Shown: one piece after another, positions 42,769 to 51,344 of the stretch
How positions within the stretch are numbered: the stretch's first letter is position 1
Layout: every line of letters starts with the position of its first letter
Assembly (NCBI GenBank): GCA_963810055.1
Contig: CAWEME010000023.1
Coordinates: 21,865 to 85,864 of the forward strand
Direction of reading: 5' to 3'
Length of the DNA: 64,000 nucleotides
DNA from: REEB95 sp963810055
GTDB lineage: Bacteria > Pseudomonadota > Alphaproteobacteria > ATCC43930 > CGMCC-115725
Position numbers and translations under genes: made by a program
The notes under the pieces: model-generated
Seen by the model: the letters and a program-made list of their open reading frames with translations, nothing else
The model's database searches: none
Told to the model about the DNA's origin: nothing

Positions 42769-43453
42769 CAGCGCCGAAATCAAGGAGAAGCGCGCGCATC
42801 TTCTGGCTGAGCTGCGCGCCGAGGGCATCACCGACAGCCGTGTGCTCGACGCCATGGAGCACACGCCGCGTGAATTGTTCGTGCCGGCGGCCTTCCGCGG
42901 TCAGGCCTATGACAACGTGGCTTTGCCCATCGGCCACGGCCAGACCATCAGCCAGCCCTATATCGTCGCGCTGATGACCCAGGCGCTGGAGGCGGGCGAG
43001 CGCGATAAGGTGCTGGAGGTGGGCACCGGCTCGGGCTATCAGGCGGCGGTGCTGGCGCGGCTGTGCCGCCGCGTGCTCACCATCGAGCGCCACCGCGCGC
43101 TCTTGAAAGAGGCCGAGGCGCGCTTTGCCAAGCTGCGTTTGCACAATGTCACCGGCCGCTTCGGCGACGGCACCAAGGGCTGGCCCGGGCACGAGACCTT
43201 CGACCGTATCATCGTCACCGCGGCGGCTTCCCATATTTCCGAAAATCTGCTCGCGCATCTGGCCGAAGGCGGCGTGATGGTGGCGCCCATCGGCGAAAGC
43301 CGGCAAGACCAGAAGCTTTACCGCGTGAGCCGCCGGGACGGCCGTTTGCAGGCCGAGGAATTGTGCCAGGTGCGCTTCGTGCCCCTAGTTGCCGGACTCC
43401 CGCGGGAAGGCGGGGCGCGCGAAGCTCTGTCGCGGGCAGGCAAGCGCGACTAG
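42752..43453 (+). CDS. pcm: Protein-L-isoaspartate O-methyltransferase
   Basis: Repairs isoaspartyl residues in aged proteins using SAM. About 233 residues. The SAM motif VLEVGTGSGYQAAVLARL and the family blocks PRELFVPAAFRGQAYDNVAL and PIGHGQTISQPYIVA are canonical. No ATG fits the expected N-terminus. A TTG at 42752 inside the last codons of serS gives MPPEADSAEIKEKRAHLLAE and is my choice. It is followed nine bases later by the LysM/M23 gene. Confidence 0.88.
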   Translation: MPPEADSAEIKEKRAHLLAELRAEGITDSRVLDAMEHTPRELFVPAAFRGQAYDNVALPIGHGQTISQPYIVALMTQALEAGERDKVLEVGTGSGYQAAVLARLCRRVLTIERHRALLKEAEARFAKLRLHNVTGRFGDGTKGWPGHETFDRIIVTAAASHISENLLAHLAEGGVMVAPIGESRQDQKLYRVSRRDGRLQAEELCQVRFVPLVAGLPREGGAREALSRAGKRD

Positions 43454-43462
43454 ACTGGCGCC

Positions 43463-44566
43463 ATGCGCGGGCGTGGAAGAATTCCGCTTTTATTGCTGAT
43501 GGGACTCGCAGCTTGCGGGCCGCGCGCCGAGCCGCCGGCGCCGGTCACCATCCATGCCGATCACAACGCCTTGCGCACGCCGCCGCAGGAATCATCGCCG
43601 GTCCATAGGGATTCGGCGGCAACGCCGACGGGGACCCAAAGGAATTCGGAGGCGCGGGCGGGCGGCTCCGTGGCCGCGGCGGTGCCGGCGAACGAACCCG
43701 TTCGCGCCGGGAACGGACGGATCACGGTACAGAACGGCGACACGCTCTATGCCATTTCGCGCCGTACCGGCGTGCCGGTGCGCGACCTGATCGACGCCAA
43801 CAATCTCGATCCGCCCTTCACCTTGACCACCGGGCAGCAATTGACCGTGCCGCAGCAACGACGTCACGTCGTGAAAGCAGGCGAAACGCTTTACAGCATC
43901 GCCAATCAATATGGCGTCGATATGAGCACGCTCGCCAGCGCCAATGCGCTCCAGCCGCCTTACACGGTGCGGGTCGGGGATTCGCTGCTGCTGCCAGCCG
44001 CGCCGGAACAGGTGGCGGTTCAAGGAGGTTTGTCGGCTCCGCCGACGGGGCCGCCGCCGCCGCCCGAGAAGCCGCTAGCACCCGGCGCCACCGCGAACGC
44101 GTCCCAGGAAGGTTCTTCGGATTCGCCGCGGGCCAAGCCGGCAGGGCCGTTGCCCGCGCCGCCGCCGCGCGGCGGCAATTTCCTGTGGCCGGTCAAAGGC
44201 AAGGTCATCGAGCGCTACGGCGAGGGACCAAACGGAACGCATAATGACGGCATCAACATCGCCGCGCCCAAGGACGCGCCGGTGCACGCGGCCGATGCGG
44301 GCGTGGTCGCCTATGCCGGCAACGAGCTCAAGGGCTACGGCAATCTCTTGCTGATCAAGCACGCCGGCGGCTGGATGACCGCCTATGCGCATAACGACGT
44401 GCTGCTGGTGAAGCGCGGCGAAACCGTGAAGCGCGGCCAGGAAATCGCCAAAGTGGGATCGACCGGCGTCAACGGCCCGCCGGAGCTCCATTTCGAGATC
44501 AGGCGCGGCACCAAGGCGCTCGATCCCGATCAATATTTGTCCGCCACTCAAGCGAGTGCGAAATAG
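43463..44566 (+). CDS. LysM/M23 lipoprotein (NlpD-like), probably catalytically inactive
   Basis: A 367-residue outer-membrane lipoprotein. The signal carries a lipobox (LLLMGLAAC). Two LysM domains bind peptidoglycan (VQNGDTLYAISRRTGVPVRD and VKAGETLYSIANQYGVDMST), followed by a Pro-rich linker and a LytM/M23 domain. The zinc motif is degenerate: HNDGINIAAP has Asn where active enzymes have Asp, and the usual HxH is ELHFEIR. As with E. coli NlpD, it more likely activates an amidase than cuts peptidoglycan itself. It lies between pcm and the convergent ATPase gene. Confidence 0.85.
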   Translation: MRGRGRIPLLLLMGLAACGPRAEPPAPVTIHADHNALRTPPQESSPVHRDSAATPTGTQRNSEARAGGSVAAAVPANEPVRAGNGRITVQNGDTLYAISRRTGVPVRDLIDANNLDPPFTLTTGQQLTVPQQRRHVVKAGETLYSIANQYGVDMSTLASANALQPPYTVRVGDSLLLPAAPEQVAVQGGLSAPPTGPPPPPEKPLAPGATANASQEGSSDSPRAKPAGPLPAPPPRGGNFLWPVKGKVIERYGEGPNGTHNDGINIAAPKDAPVHAADAGVVAYAGNELKGYGNLLLIKHAGGWMTAYAHNDVLLVKRGETVKRGQEIAKVGSTGVNGPPELHFEIRRGTKALDPDQYLSATQASAK

Positions 44567-44574
44567 GCAGCGCG

Positions 44575-45435
44575 TCAGCCGAGTTTTTTGCCTAGTCTTC
44601 CCGCCAAATCCTGGATGTATTGCCAGGCAACGCGGCCGGAGCGCGCGCCGCGCGTGATCGCCCATTCGGAGGATTCGGCCTTGAGCTTGTCGTGCGGATA
44701 GTGGAGACCGAAGCGTTCGGCATAGCCGCGCACGATCGCATGATAGGTTTCCTGGTCGCAGGCGTGAAATCCCAGCCACAGGCCGAAACGGTCGGAGAGC
44801 GAAACCTTTTCCTCCACCGCCTCGCTGGGGCTGATCGCGGTCGAGCGTTCGTTCTCGATCATCTCGCGCGACATGAGATGGCGGCGGTTCGAAGTGGCAT
44901 AGAGCACGACATTGGGCGGCCTGCCCTCGATGCCGCCTTCGAGCACGCCCTTCAAGGATTTGTAGCTGGTATCGGCCTGGTCGAAGGAGAGGTCGTCGCA
45001 GAACAGCAGGCAGAGCCGCTTGGTTTCGCGCAATCGCGACAGCAAAACCGGCAGGCTGGGGATGTCCTCGCGGTGGATCTCGACCAGCACCAGCGAGCGG
45101 GGCTTCTCCTGATTGACCGCCGCATGCGCGGCCTTGACCAGGGAGGACTTGCCCATGCCGCGCGCCCCCCACAGCAGCACGTTGTTGGCGGGCAGGCCCT
45201 TGGCGAAACGCCGGGTATTGTCGAGCAATATGTCGCGCACCCGGTCGATGCCCTGGAGCAGATCGAGATCGACGCGGCTGACCTTCTTCACCGGTTCCAG
45301 ATATTGGCTTTCGGCGTGCCAGACGAAGGCGTCGGCGGCATCGAGATCGCTCACGGGCGCGGGCTTGGGCGCCAGCCGCTCCAGCGCCGCCGCGACGCGC
45401 TTCACGTAAGATTCGAACTCGTCCTTGGCCGCCAT
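44575..45435 (-). CDS. DUF815-family AAA ATPase
   Basis: A 286-residue P-loop ATPase. Walker A is GARGMGKSS (residues 90-98) and Walker B LCLLFCDDLSF. LYATSNRRHLMSREMIEN is the sensor-1 region and LSDRFGLWLGFH the arginine-finger neighbourhood. DUF815 proteins are widespread in alphaproteobacteria but no function is established. The gene is convergent with the LysM gene (8-base gap) and divergent from yajC. Confidence 0.85.
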   Translation of the reverse strand: MAAKDEFESYVKRVAAALERLAPKPAPVSDLDAADAFVWHAESQYLEPVKKVSRVDLDLLQGIDRVRDILLDNTRRFAKGLPANNVLLWGARGMGKSSLVKAAHAAVNQEKPRSLVLVEIHREDIPSLPVLLSRLRETKRLCLLFCDDLSFDQADTSYKSLKGVLEGGIEGRPPNVVLYATSNRRHLMSREMIENERSTAISPSEAVEEKVSLSDRFGLWLGFHACDQETYHAIVRGYAERFGLHYPHDKLKAESSEWAITRGARSGRVAWQYIQDLAGRLGKKLG

Positions 45436-45576
45436 GGTCGCGCCTTAAGCCATTGTAGATAGTATAAAATCGGGCTGGACCCTAAGCGCGAACCCGGACG
45501 CCGTCAACCGCGCCTTTGCTTGCGCTTTGAGGCCAAGTCCAGTACCAATGCGGCCCTCAGCATCTCACGGGAGTTC

Positions 45577-45990
45577 ATGCCGATGTTTTTGATCTCGCCG
45601 GCCTATGCCCAGGCGGCCGGAGATACCACGAGCACCATCATGCAGATGGCGCCGCTGGCGTTGATATTCGTCGTCTTCTACATGTTCCTGATCCGGCCGC
45701 AGCAGAAGAAGGCGAAGGAAACCAAGGCGATGCTCGAGGCGATCAAGCGGGGCGACCGCGTGGTGACCGGCGGCGGTATCATCGGCACCGTGGCCAAGAT
45801 AGCCAACAACGACGAGGTGTTGATCGACATCGCCGAGAACACGCGGGTGCGCGTGTTGCGCGCGACCATCACCAGCGTGCTGGCGAAGCCCCTGCCGGCC
45901 TCGGCCAAGGACGATAAAAGCGGCCAGGACGATGGAGACGGGGAAGCGGCGGGCGAGAAGAGCGAGAACGCGCCGCCTTCCGGCAATTGA
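45577..45990 (+). CDS. yajC: Preprotein translocase subunit YajC
   Basis: A small inner-membrane accessory of SecDF, 137 residues. One membrane helix (QMAPLALIFVVFYMFLIRPQ) leads into the conserved RPQQKKAKETKAMLEAIKRG and GDRVVTGGGIIGTVAKI. The C-terminus is acidic and low-complexity. GGGAG lies four bases before ATG 45577; ATG 45583 (MFLISPAYAQ) is an alternative start. It opens the yajC-secD-secF-Mth938 operon. Confidence 0.92.
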   Translation: MPMFLISPAYAQAAGDTTSTIMQMAPLALIFVVFYMFLIRPQQKKAKETKAMLEAIKRGDRVVTGGGIIGTVAKIANNDEVLIDIAENTRVRVLRATITSVLAKPLPASAKDDKSGQDDGDGEAAGEKSENAPPSGN

Positions 45991-46023
45991 CGCGGGCGCG
46001 GCCGGGATCAGCGAAGAGCGCGC

Positions 46024-47598
46024 ATGCTTTATTTTCAGACTTGGAAGATCATCCTCATCTTGGCGGTGTGCGGGCTGGGCGTGATCTTCTCCGTGCCCAA
46101 TCTGTTCCAGGCCGCCACGATCGCTTCCTGGCCGAGTATCGTGCCCAAACGGCAGGTCAGCCTCGGCCTCGATCTGCGCGGCGGCTCGCAACTGCTTATG
46201 CAAGTCGATATGGCCTCGGTGGAAAACGAACGCCTGAACGGTCTGGTCGATGAAATACGCGGCGCGCTGCTCGACGCCAAGCTGGGCTATACCGGGCTTG
46301 CCGTCGAGGGCGACCACGTTTCCTTCAGCCTGCGCGATGCCGGTGATCTGAACGCGCTACGCGCCGCCCTTCTCAAGCTCGATCCCGATCTCGACGTCAA
46401 TCTGACGGCCAACGGCGTTTCCACCGTCAAGTTCTCGGATGCCGCCATTCTGGCGCGCCAGCGCTCGGCGGTCGATCAATCGATCGAGATCGTGCGCCGC
46501 CGCATCGACGAGACCGGGACCAAGGAGCCGACCATCGAGCGCGAGGGCGATAACCGTATTCTGATACAGCTGCCGGGAATCGCCGATCCCGAGCACATCA
46601 AGGAGCTTTTGGGCCGCACCGCCAAGATGACCTTCCAGCTGGTGGACACCGACGTCGCGCCCGGCGACGCGCGCGCCGGAAGCCTGCCGCCGGGCGACGA
46701 GTTGTTGCCATCGGCCGACAATCGTCCCGGCGGCCCGCAATTCTACGTGGTGAAGCGCCGCGTGATGGTGAGCGGTGACACGCTGACCGACTCCCAGCCC
46801 ACCTTCCAGAACGGCAACGAACCGGTGGTGAGTTTCACCTTCGATTCCGCAGGCGCGCGGCGTTTCGGCGACGCGACCAGCAATAACGTGGGCAAGCCCT
46901 TCGCCATCGTGCTCGACAACAAGGTGATCAGCGCGCCGGTGATCCGCGAGCCGATCCTGGGCGGGCGCGGCGTGATCTCGGGCAATTTCACAGTGCAATC
47001 GGCCAGCGATCTGGCGCTGTTGCTGCGCGCCGGCGCGCTGCCTGCGCCGCTGACGGTGCTGGAGGAGCGCACGGTGGGCCCCGATCTGGGCGCGGATTCG
47101 ATCCGCGCCGGCACGACCGCCTGCCTGGTGGGCGTGGCGCTGGTGGTGGTGTTCATGATCGTGTTCTACGGCTTGTTCGGCTTGTTCGCCGACATCGCTC
47201 TGTTCTTCAATTTGTGCATGATGCTGGCGAGCCTGTCCTTGCTCGGCGCCACGCTGACGCTGCCCGGCATCGCCGGCATCGCGCTCACCATGGGCATGGC
47301 GGTCGACGCCAATGTGTTGATCTATGAGCGCATCCGCGAGGAAGTGCGCGGCGGGCGTTCGATGATTTCCTCGCTCCAAGCCGGGTTCGAACGCGCCTTC
47401 GGCACCATCCTCGACAGCCATGTGACCACCTTGGTCGCGGGCATCCTGATGTTCTTCCTGGGCTCCGGCCCGATAAAGGGCTTCGCCGTGACCCTGAGCA
47501 TCGGTGTGCTGACCTCGCTGTTCTCGGCGATCTTGGTGACGCGGCTGCAGATCGTCACCTGGCTCCGGCGTGCCAAGCCCAAGGAAATCCCGATCTAG
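46024..47598 (+). CDS. secD: Protein translocase subunit SecD
   Basis: A 524-residue SecD, which uses the proton gradient to pull exported proteins across the membrane. The N-terminal helix is followed by the periplasmic P1 start VSLGLDLRGGSQLLMQVD. The later membrane domain includes GALPAPLTVLEERTVGPDLG and the helix-4/5 region MAVDANVLIYERIREE. It is 33 bases after yajC and two bases before secF. Confidence 0.95.
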   Translation: MLYFQTWKIILILAVCGLGVIFSVPNLFQAATIASWPSIVPKRQVSLGLDLRGGSQLLMQVDMASVENERLNGLVDEIRGALLDAKLGYTGLAVEGDHVSFSLRDAGDLNALRAALLKLDPDLDVNLTANGVSTVKFSDAAILARQRSAVDQSIEIVRRRIDETGTKEPTIEREGDNRILIQLPGIADPEHIKELLGRTAKMTFQLVDTDVAPGDARAGSLPPGDELLPSADNRPGGPQFYVVKRRVMVSGDTLTDSQPTFQNGNEPVVSFTFDSAGARRFGDATSNNVGKPFAIVLDNKVISAPVIREPILGGRGVISGNFTVQSASDLALLLRAGALPAPLTVLEERTVGPDLGADSIRAGTTACLVGVALVVVFMIVFYGLFGLFADIALFFNLCMMLASLSLLGATLTLPGIAGIALTMGMAVDANVLIYERIREEVRGGRSMISSLQAGFERAFGTILDSHVTTLVAGILMFFLGSGPIKGFAVTLSIGVLTSLFSAILVTRLQIVTWLRRAKPKEIPI

Positions 47599-47600
47599 CC

Positions 47601-48608
47601 ATGTTCCGCCCGCTCATCATCATCCGCAAGATCCCCAACATCGATTTCATGGGGCTGCACAAGATCGGTTTTGCGCTGTCGGCGCTGCTCACGCTCGGCT
47701 CCATCGTCCTGTTCCTGGTGCAAGGCCTCAACTACGGCATCGATTTCTCCGGCGGCATCATCATCGAGGCGCGCACCACGCAAGGCCCAGCCGATCTGGC
47801 GGGGATGCGCGCGAAGCTCGACGGGCTGGGCATCGGCCAGGTGTCGCTCCAGGGCTTCGGCAGCCCCGACGACGTGTTGATCCGGGTTCCGCGCCAGCCG
47901 GGTAACGACAAGGCGCAAGAGAAGGCGGTCGAGACGGTGAAGGCCGCGCTCGGCAACGGCATCGATTACCGCCGCACCGACGAGGTGGGGCCGACGGTCG
48001 GCCACGAGCTGGTGTTCAAGGGCGTGATGGCGACCATCGCGGCGCTGTTCGCCATCGCGGTCTATGTCTGGTTCCGCTTCGAATGGCAGTTTGGCGTGGG
48101 CGCCATGTTATCGACGCTGCACGACACCATCACCACCGTAGGTCTGTTCTCGCTGCTGCAGATCGAATTCAACCTCACCACGCTGGCTGCGATCCTGACC
48201 ATCGCCGGGTATTCCATCAACGATACCGTCGTGATCTATGACCGCATCCGCGAGACCATGCGCAAATACAAGACGCTGGATTTCAAGCAGCTCATCAACA
48301 AAAGCCTCAATGAGACGCTGTCGCGCACCATCCTGACGGTTTCGACGACCGCTCTGGCGGTGCTGTCGCTGTTCTTCTTCGGCGGCGAGGTGCTGAAGGG
48401 CTTCTCCATCGCCATGCTGTGGGGCATCGTCGTCGGAACCTATTCATCGCTCTTCATCGCCGCGCCGCTGCTCTATTACATCCGGCCCAGGAGCAGTCCC
48501 GATCGCAAGGCGGTCGTCACGGCGCCAGGGACGCCGCGATCCCCGCCAACGCCCACGGGGCCGGGCCCAGGCGCGCCGCCAACGGGGCGGAGCCCCGGCA
48601 CTCTGTGA
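47601..48608 (+). CDS. secF: Protein translocase subunit SecF
   Basis: A 335-residue partner of SecD with six membrane helices. Signatures are IDFSGGIIIEARTT near the N-terminus and GYSINDTVVIYDRIRE plus LNETLSRTILTVSTT in the C-terminal half. An unusual Pro/Gly-rich tail (PRSPPTPTGPGPGAPPTGRS) extends past the usual end. Its stop overlaps the GTG start of the next gene. Confidence 0.95.
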   Translation: MFRPLIIIRKIPNIDFMGLHKIGFALSALLTLGSIVLFLVQGLNYGIDFSGGIIIEARTTQGPADLAGMRAKLDGLGIGQVSLQGFGSPDDVLIRVPRQPGNDKAQEKAVETVKAALGNGIDYRRTDEVGPTVGHELVFKGVMATIAALFAIAVYVWFRFEWQFGVGAMLSTLHDTITTVGLFSLLQIEFNLTTLAAILTIAGYSINDTVVIYDRIRETMRKYKTLDFKQLINKSLNETLSRTILTVSTTALAVLSLFFFGGEVLKGFSIAMLWGIVVGTYSSLFIAAPLLYYIRPRSSPDRKAVVTAPGTPRSPPTPTGPGPGAPPTGRSPGTL

Positions 48609-48985
48609 GCGTCGACATCACCCCGCTCATTCCCGCCGGGCGCCAGGTGATCGAGAGCTACGGACCGCGGGGATTCCGGGTAAGCGGGTTGGCTTATCAA
48701 GGCTCGATCCTGGTGTTTCCCGACAAGGTCGAGAGCTGGATGGCCGCCATCATGGCCGAGGTGAATTTTGCCAGCCTGAAACCGCTCCTGGATCACGGCG
48801 AGGTGGAAATCCTTCTTCTCGGCTGCGGCAAAACCATCTCCCGGCTGCCGGAAGACTTGCGCCAAGCCTTGCGCCGGCAAGGCATCGTGGTCGACGTCAT
48901 GGATACCGGCGCCGCTTGCCGCACCTATAACGTCCTGCTGGCGGAGGAGCGCCGCGTGGCCGCGGCGCTCCTGGCCGTCGGCTAG
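48605..48985 (+). CDS. Mth938-like domain protein (NDUFAF3-type)
   Basis: A 126-residue protein of the DUF498/Mth938 fold, related to the mitochondrial complex I assembly factor NDUFAF3. Visible blocks are VIESYGPRGFRVSGLAYQGS, VEILLLGCGKTISRLPEDLR and GAACRTYNVLLAEERRVAAA. The GTG start at 48605 overlaps the secF stop. In alphaproteobacteria it characteristically follows secF and is often near the squalene-synthase-like gene, as it is here (50513). A role in respiratory-complex assembly is inferred from the eukaryotic homologues. Confidence 0.8.
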   Translation: MSVDITPLIPAGRQVIESYGPRGFRVSGLAYQGSILVFPDKVESWMAAIMAEVNFASLKPLLDHGEVEILLLGCGKTISRLPEDLRQALRRQGIVVDVMDTGAACRTYNVLLAEERRVAAALLAVG

Positions 48986-48995
48986 GCGTTATGGC

Positions 48996-49637
48996 TTAGG
49001 CGACGTGCGGCAAGGGGCCGCGCTGGGCGCGGTTGCGCACCAGCTTAGCCAGGTTCTCGGCTGCGAAATCCCAATTGGCGAGACGCGAGAAGAAGGCCTC
49101 GAGGAAATCCGCGCGCCGGTTCTGAAAGTCGAGGTAATAGGCGTGCTCCCACACATCGCAGGTGAGCAACGGCGCCAGGCCAAGGACGATCGGATTGATC
49201 GCGTTGGCGGTTTTGACGAGTTTCAGCTTGCCGTGATCGAGCGCCAGCCAGACCCAGCCGCTGCCGAACTGACCCAATCCGGCCTTGATGAAATCCTGCT
49301 TGAAATTTTCCAGGCCGCCGAGCTCGTTTTCGATCTGCTGGGCGAGAGCGCCCGCAGGATTGCCGCCTCCCTTGGGCTTCATGCTGTGCCAGAAGAATTC
49401 GTGATTCCAGGCCTGGGCGGCGTTGTTGAAGATAGCCGTCTGGCCGCTGTCCTTGTCGGTGAGGCGGATGATCTCCTCCAGCGATTTGCCGGCAAAGGGC
49501 GTGCCCTTGATCAACTGGTTCAGCGTGTCGACATAGGCGCGGTGATGCTTGTCGTGGTGGAACTCGAGCGTCCTAGCCGAGATATGCGGCTCGAGCGCGT
49601 TTTTTGCATAGGGCAGCGGCGGAAGTTCGAAGGCCAT
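48996..49637 (-). CDS. sodB: Superoxide dismutase (Fe type)
   Basis: A 213-residue iron superoxide dismutase dismuting superoxide in the cytoplasm. Metal ligands are in place: His in EFHHDKHHRAYV, His in WNHEFFWHSM, and Asp and His in LTCDVWEHAYYLDFQNRRAD. AQAWNHEFFWHSMKPKGGGN and no manganese-type substitution point to iron. It is convergent with the Mth938-like gene. Confidence 0.93.
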   Translation of the reverse strand: MAFELPPLPYAKNALEPHISARTLEFHHDKHHRAYVDTLNQLIKGTPFAGKSLEEIIRLTDKDSGQTAIFNNAAQAWNHEFFWHSMKPKGGGNPAGALAQQIENELGGLENFKQDFIKAGLGQFGSGWVWLALDHGKLKLVKTANAINPIVLGLAPLLTCDVWEHAYYLDFQNRRADFLEAFFSRLANWDFAAENLAKLVRNRAQRGPLPHVA

Positions 49638-49745
49638 CGGATGCTCCCATTCGTGACAAAAACGACGACGATGACACGATGGGCGTCGAATGGGGCGAGA
49701 GTGAGGCGGGCGTATGTCCGCAACATTACAAGATCGAAAAAAAGA

Positions 49746-49767
49746 ACCGGGACCTCTCGGTCCCGGT
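49746..49767 (-). terminator. Rho-independent terminator of the minus-strand membrane genes
   Basis: A perfect 9-bp stem ACCGGGACC / GGTCCCGGT with a four-base loop, followed on the minus strand by TCTTTTTTTC. It ends the transcript of the urate-hydroxylase-like gene. Confidence 0.88.
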
Positions 49768-49794
49768 CCATATTACGAAAGCTTTGGACGATGC

Positions 49795-50310
49795 TTAGAA
49801 CACGCCGTGACTCGCCGACAGCATGCAATAGAGCATGGGGATCGACAGCAGGGTGTTGGTGCGCGAGGTGAGGCCCGCCAAACGCGCCGCCGCCTTCTTC
49901 TCGTCGTCGGAGGCCGGCGTCAGGCCCAGCACCTTCTTCTGGTTCGGCCAGATGATGAACCAGACGTTGAACCACATGATGGCGCCGAGCCACATGCCGA
50001 AGCCGATGGCGGTGATGTTCGGACTTTGGTCGCCGATGCCGAGCTTGATTGCGCCCAGCAGATAGCCGTTCATCTGGGCGAGGATCAGGCCGGTGACGAT
50101 GGTCGACATCGCCGCCCAGCGGAACCAGAACAACGCCTCGGGGAGGATGAACTTGCCGATCGCCGGCTTCAACTCGGCCGGAATCTTGGGCATGGTCGGC
50201 GTCTGCACGAAATTGAAATACCACAGCAGGCCGATCCACATCACGCCGCTCAGGACATGGAACCAGCGGAAGGCGAACACCCACCAGGCATAAGTGATGA
50301 TTTCGTCCAT
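49795..50310 (-). CDS. PuuD-like (Urate_ox_N) membrane protein without cytochrome domain
   Basis: A 171-residue membrane protein with four hydrophobic helices. FRWFHVLSGVMWIGLLWYFN, MWLGAIMWFNVWFIIWPNQK and the terminal LSIPMLYCMLSASHG match the membrane domain of PuuD, the cytochrome-linked urate hydroxylase. The C-terminal cytochrome c domain of true PuuD is absent, so urate oxidation is doubtful. Conserved histidines in the helices could bind haem. A 31-residue membrane peptide gene lies directly upstream and is likely co-transcribed. Confidence 0.75.
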   Translation of the reverse strand: MDEIITYAWWVFAFRWFHVLSGVMWIGLLWYFNFVQTPTMPKIPAELKPAIGKFILPEALFWFRWAAMSTIVTGLILAQMNGYLLGAIKLGIGDQSPNITAIGFGMWLGAIMWFNVWFIIWPNQKKVLGLTPASDDEKKAAARLAGLTSRTNTLLSIPMLYCMLSASHGVF

Positions 50311-50322
50311 GGGTTCCTCCGT

Positions 50323-50418
50323 TCAGGCGCTGAAGGCGTGGATGAGGAACACGACGATGACCGTGAGCACGAAGCCCAAAGCCACCGTTTGTCCGAGCAA
50401 ATCCAGTGGGTTTTTCAT
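50323..50418 (-). CDS. 31-residue membrane peptide upstream of the PuuD-like gene
   Basis: MKNPLDLLGQTVALGFVLTV and IVVFLIHAFSA form a single membrane helix. The start has a strong ribosome-binding site on the minus strand (GGGGAGAGATA directly before ATG). The stop is 12 bases from the start of the PuuD-like gene, so the two are probably one operon. Short single-helix proteins of this kind are often accessory subunits of membrane oxidoreductases; that is an inference. Confidence 0.5.
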   Translation of the reverse strand: MKNPLDLLGQTVALGFVLTVIVVFLIHAFSA

Positions 50419-50512
50419 TATCTCTCCCCTCATGTAGTGATTCGAAATCGCGGTTATTCTAGCGGCTGGATCGCAAGGCGGCAATCCGGGGTTTTTCGGG
50501 AAAGGGCGGAGT

Positions 50513-51343
50513 TTGGCGCATAACCCCAAGATTTCTGCGGTTGCTCAACTGGTGCGGCGGCACGACCGCGACCGTTTCGTGACGGCGCTGTTCGCAGCCC
50601 CCGGGCGGCGCGAGGCGCTGTTCGCGCTCTATGCCTTCAATTTCGAGGTGGCGCGCATCCGCGAAACGGTGAGCGAGCCGATCCTGGGCTCGATCCGGCT
50701 GCAATGGTGGCGGGAGGTGGTGGAAGCGGCGGCAAAGGGCGAACCGCCACGTCAACACGAGGTGGCCGCGCCGCTGGCGGCGGCGATCGGGGATTACCAT
50801 CTCGATAGCCAACTGATCAACAACATGCTCGATGCGCGCGAGGCCGATCTTGCCGGCGAACGTCCAGCGACGCTCCAGGCGCTGGAGCAATATGCCGCTG
50901 CCACGGGAGGCAATCTGGCGGCGCTGGCGCTCCAAATCCTCGGGGCCGGCGAGGCGGCGGAGGCGGGGCGGCATATGGGTACGGGTTATGCGCTGGCCGG
51001 GCTGCTGCGCGCGGCGGCTTTTCATGCCCGGTCGGGGCGAAGCTTTATTCCAGCCGAGCTGGATCCCAAGTACAGCGTTCTGAATTTGAAACCGGCGCCG
51101 GAACTGGCTCAGGCCGCGCGAGCCATAGCGAACGCGGCGCGGATCAATCTCGAAAAGGCGCGCGCGCTCAAGGACAAGGTTCCACGCCAGGGAATTGCGT
51201 CGCTGCTGCCGGCGGTGCTGGCGGAACATTGGCTGCGGCGGCTGGAGCAGTCGGATTACGACTTGTTCTCGCCGCGCCTCGCCGCGCCCGATCCGTGGCG
51301 CAGTTTGCGGCTATGGCGCGCCGCGCGCGCCGGGCGGTTCTAG
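50513..51343 (+). CDS. Squalene/phytoene synthase family protein (NDUFAF6-like)
   Basis: A 276-residue member of the trans-isoprenyl synthase fold. FALYAFNFEVARIRETVSEP covers the first substrate region and LINNMLDAREADLAGE the second. The strict DxxxD pair of true synthases is weakened. Short alphaproteobacterial members near the Mth938-like gene resemble NDUFAF6, a complex I assembly factor, which fits the NDUFAF3-like gene at 48605. The start is a TTG with GGGCGGAG before it. Confidence 0.75.
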   Translation: MAHNPKISAVAQLVRRHDRDRFVTALFAAPGRREALFALYAFNFEVARIRETVSEPILGSIRLQWWREVVEAAAKGEPPRQHEVAAPLAAAIGDYHLDSQLINNMLDAREADLAGERPATLQALEQYAAATGGNLAALALQILGAGEAAEAGRHMGTGYALAGLLRAAAFHARSGRSFIPAELDPKYSVLNLKPAPELAQAARAIANAARINLEKARALKDKVPRQGIASLLPAVLAEHWLRRLEQSDYDLFSPRLAAPDPWRSLRLWRAARAGRF

Positions 51344-51344
51344 C

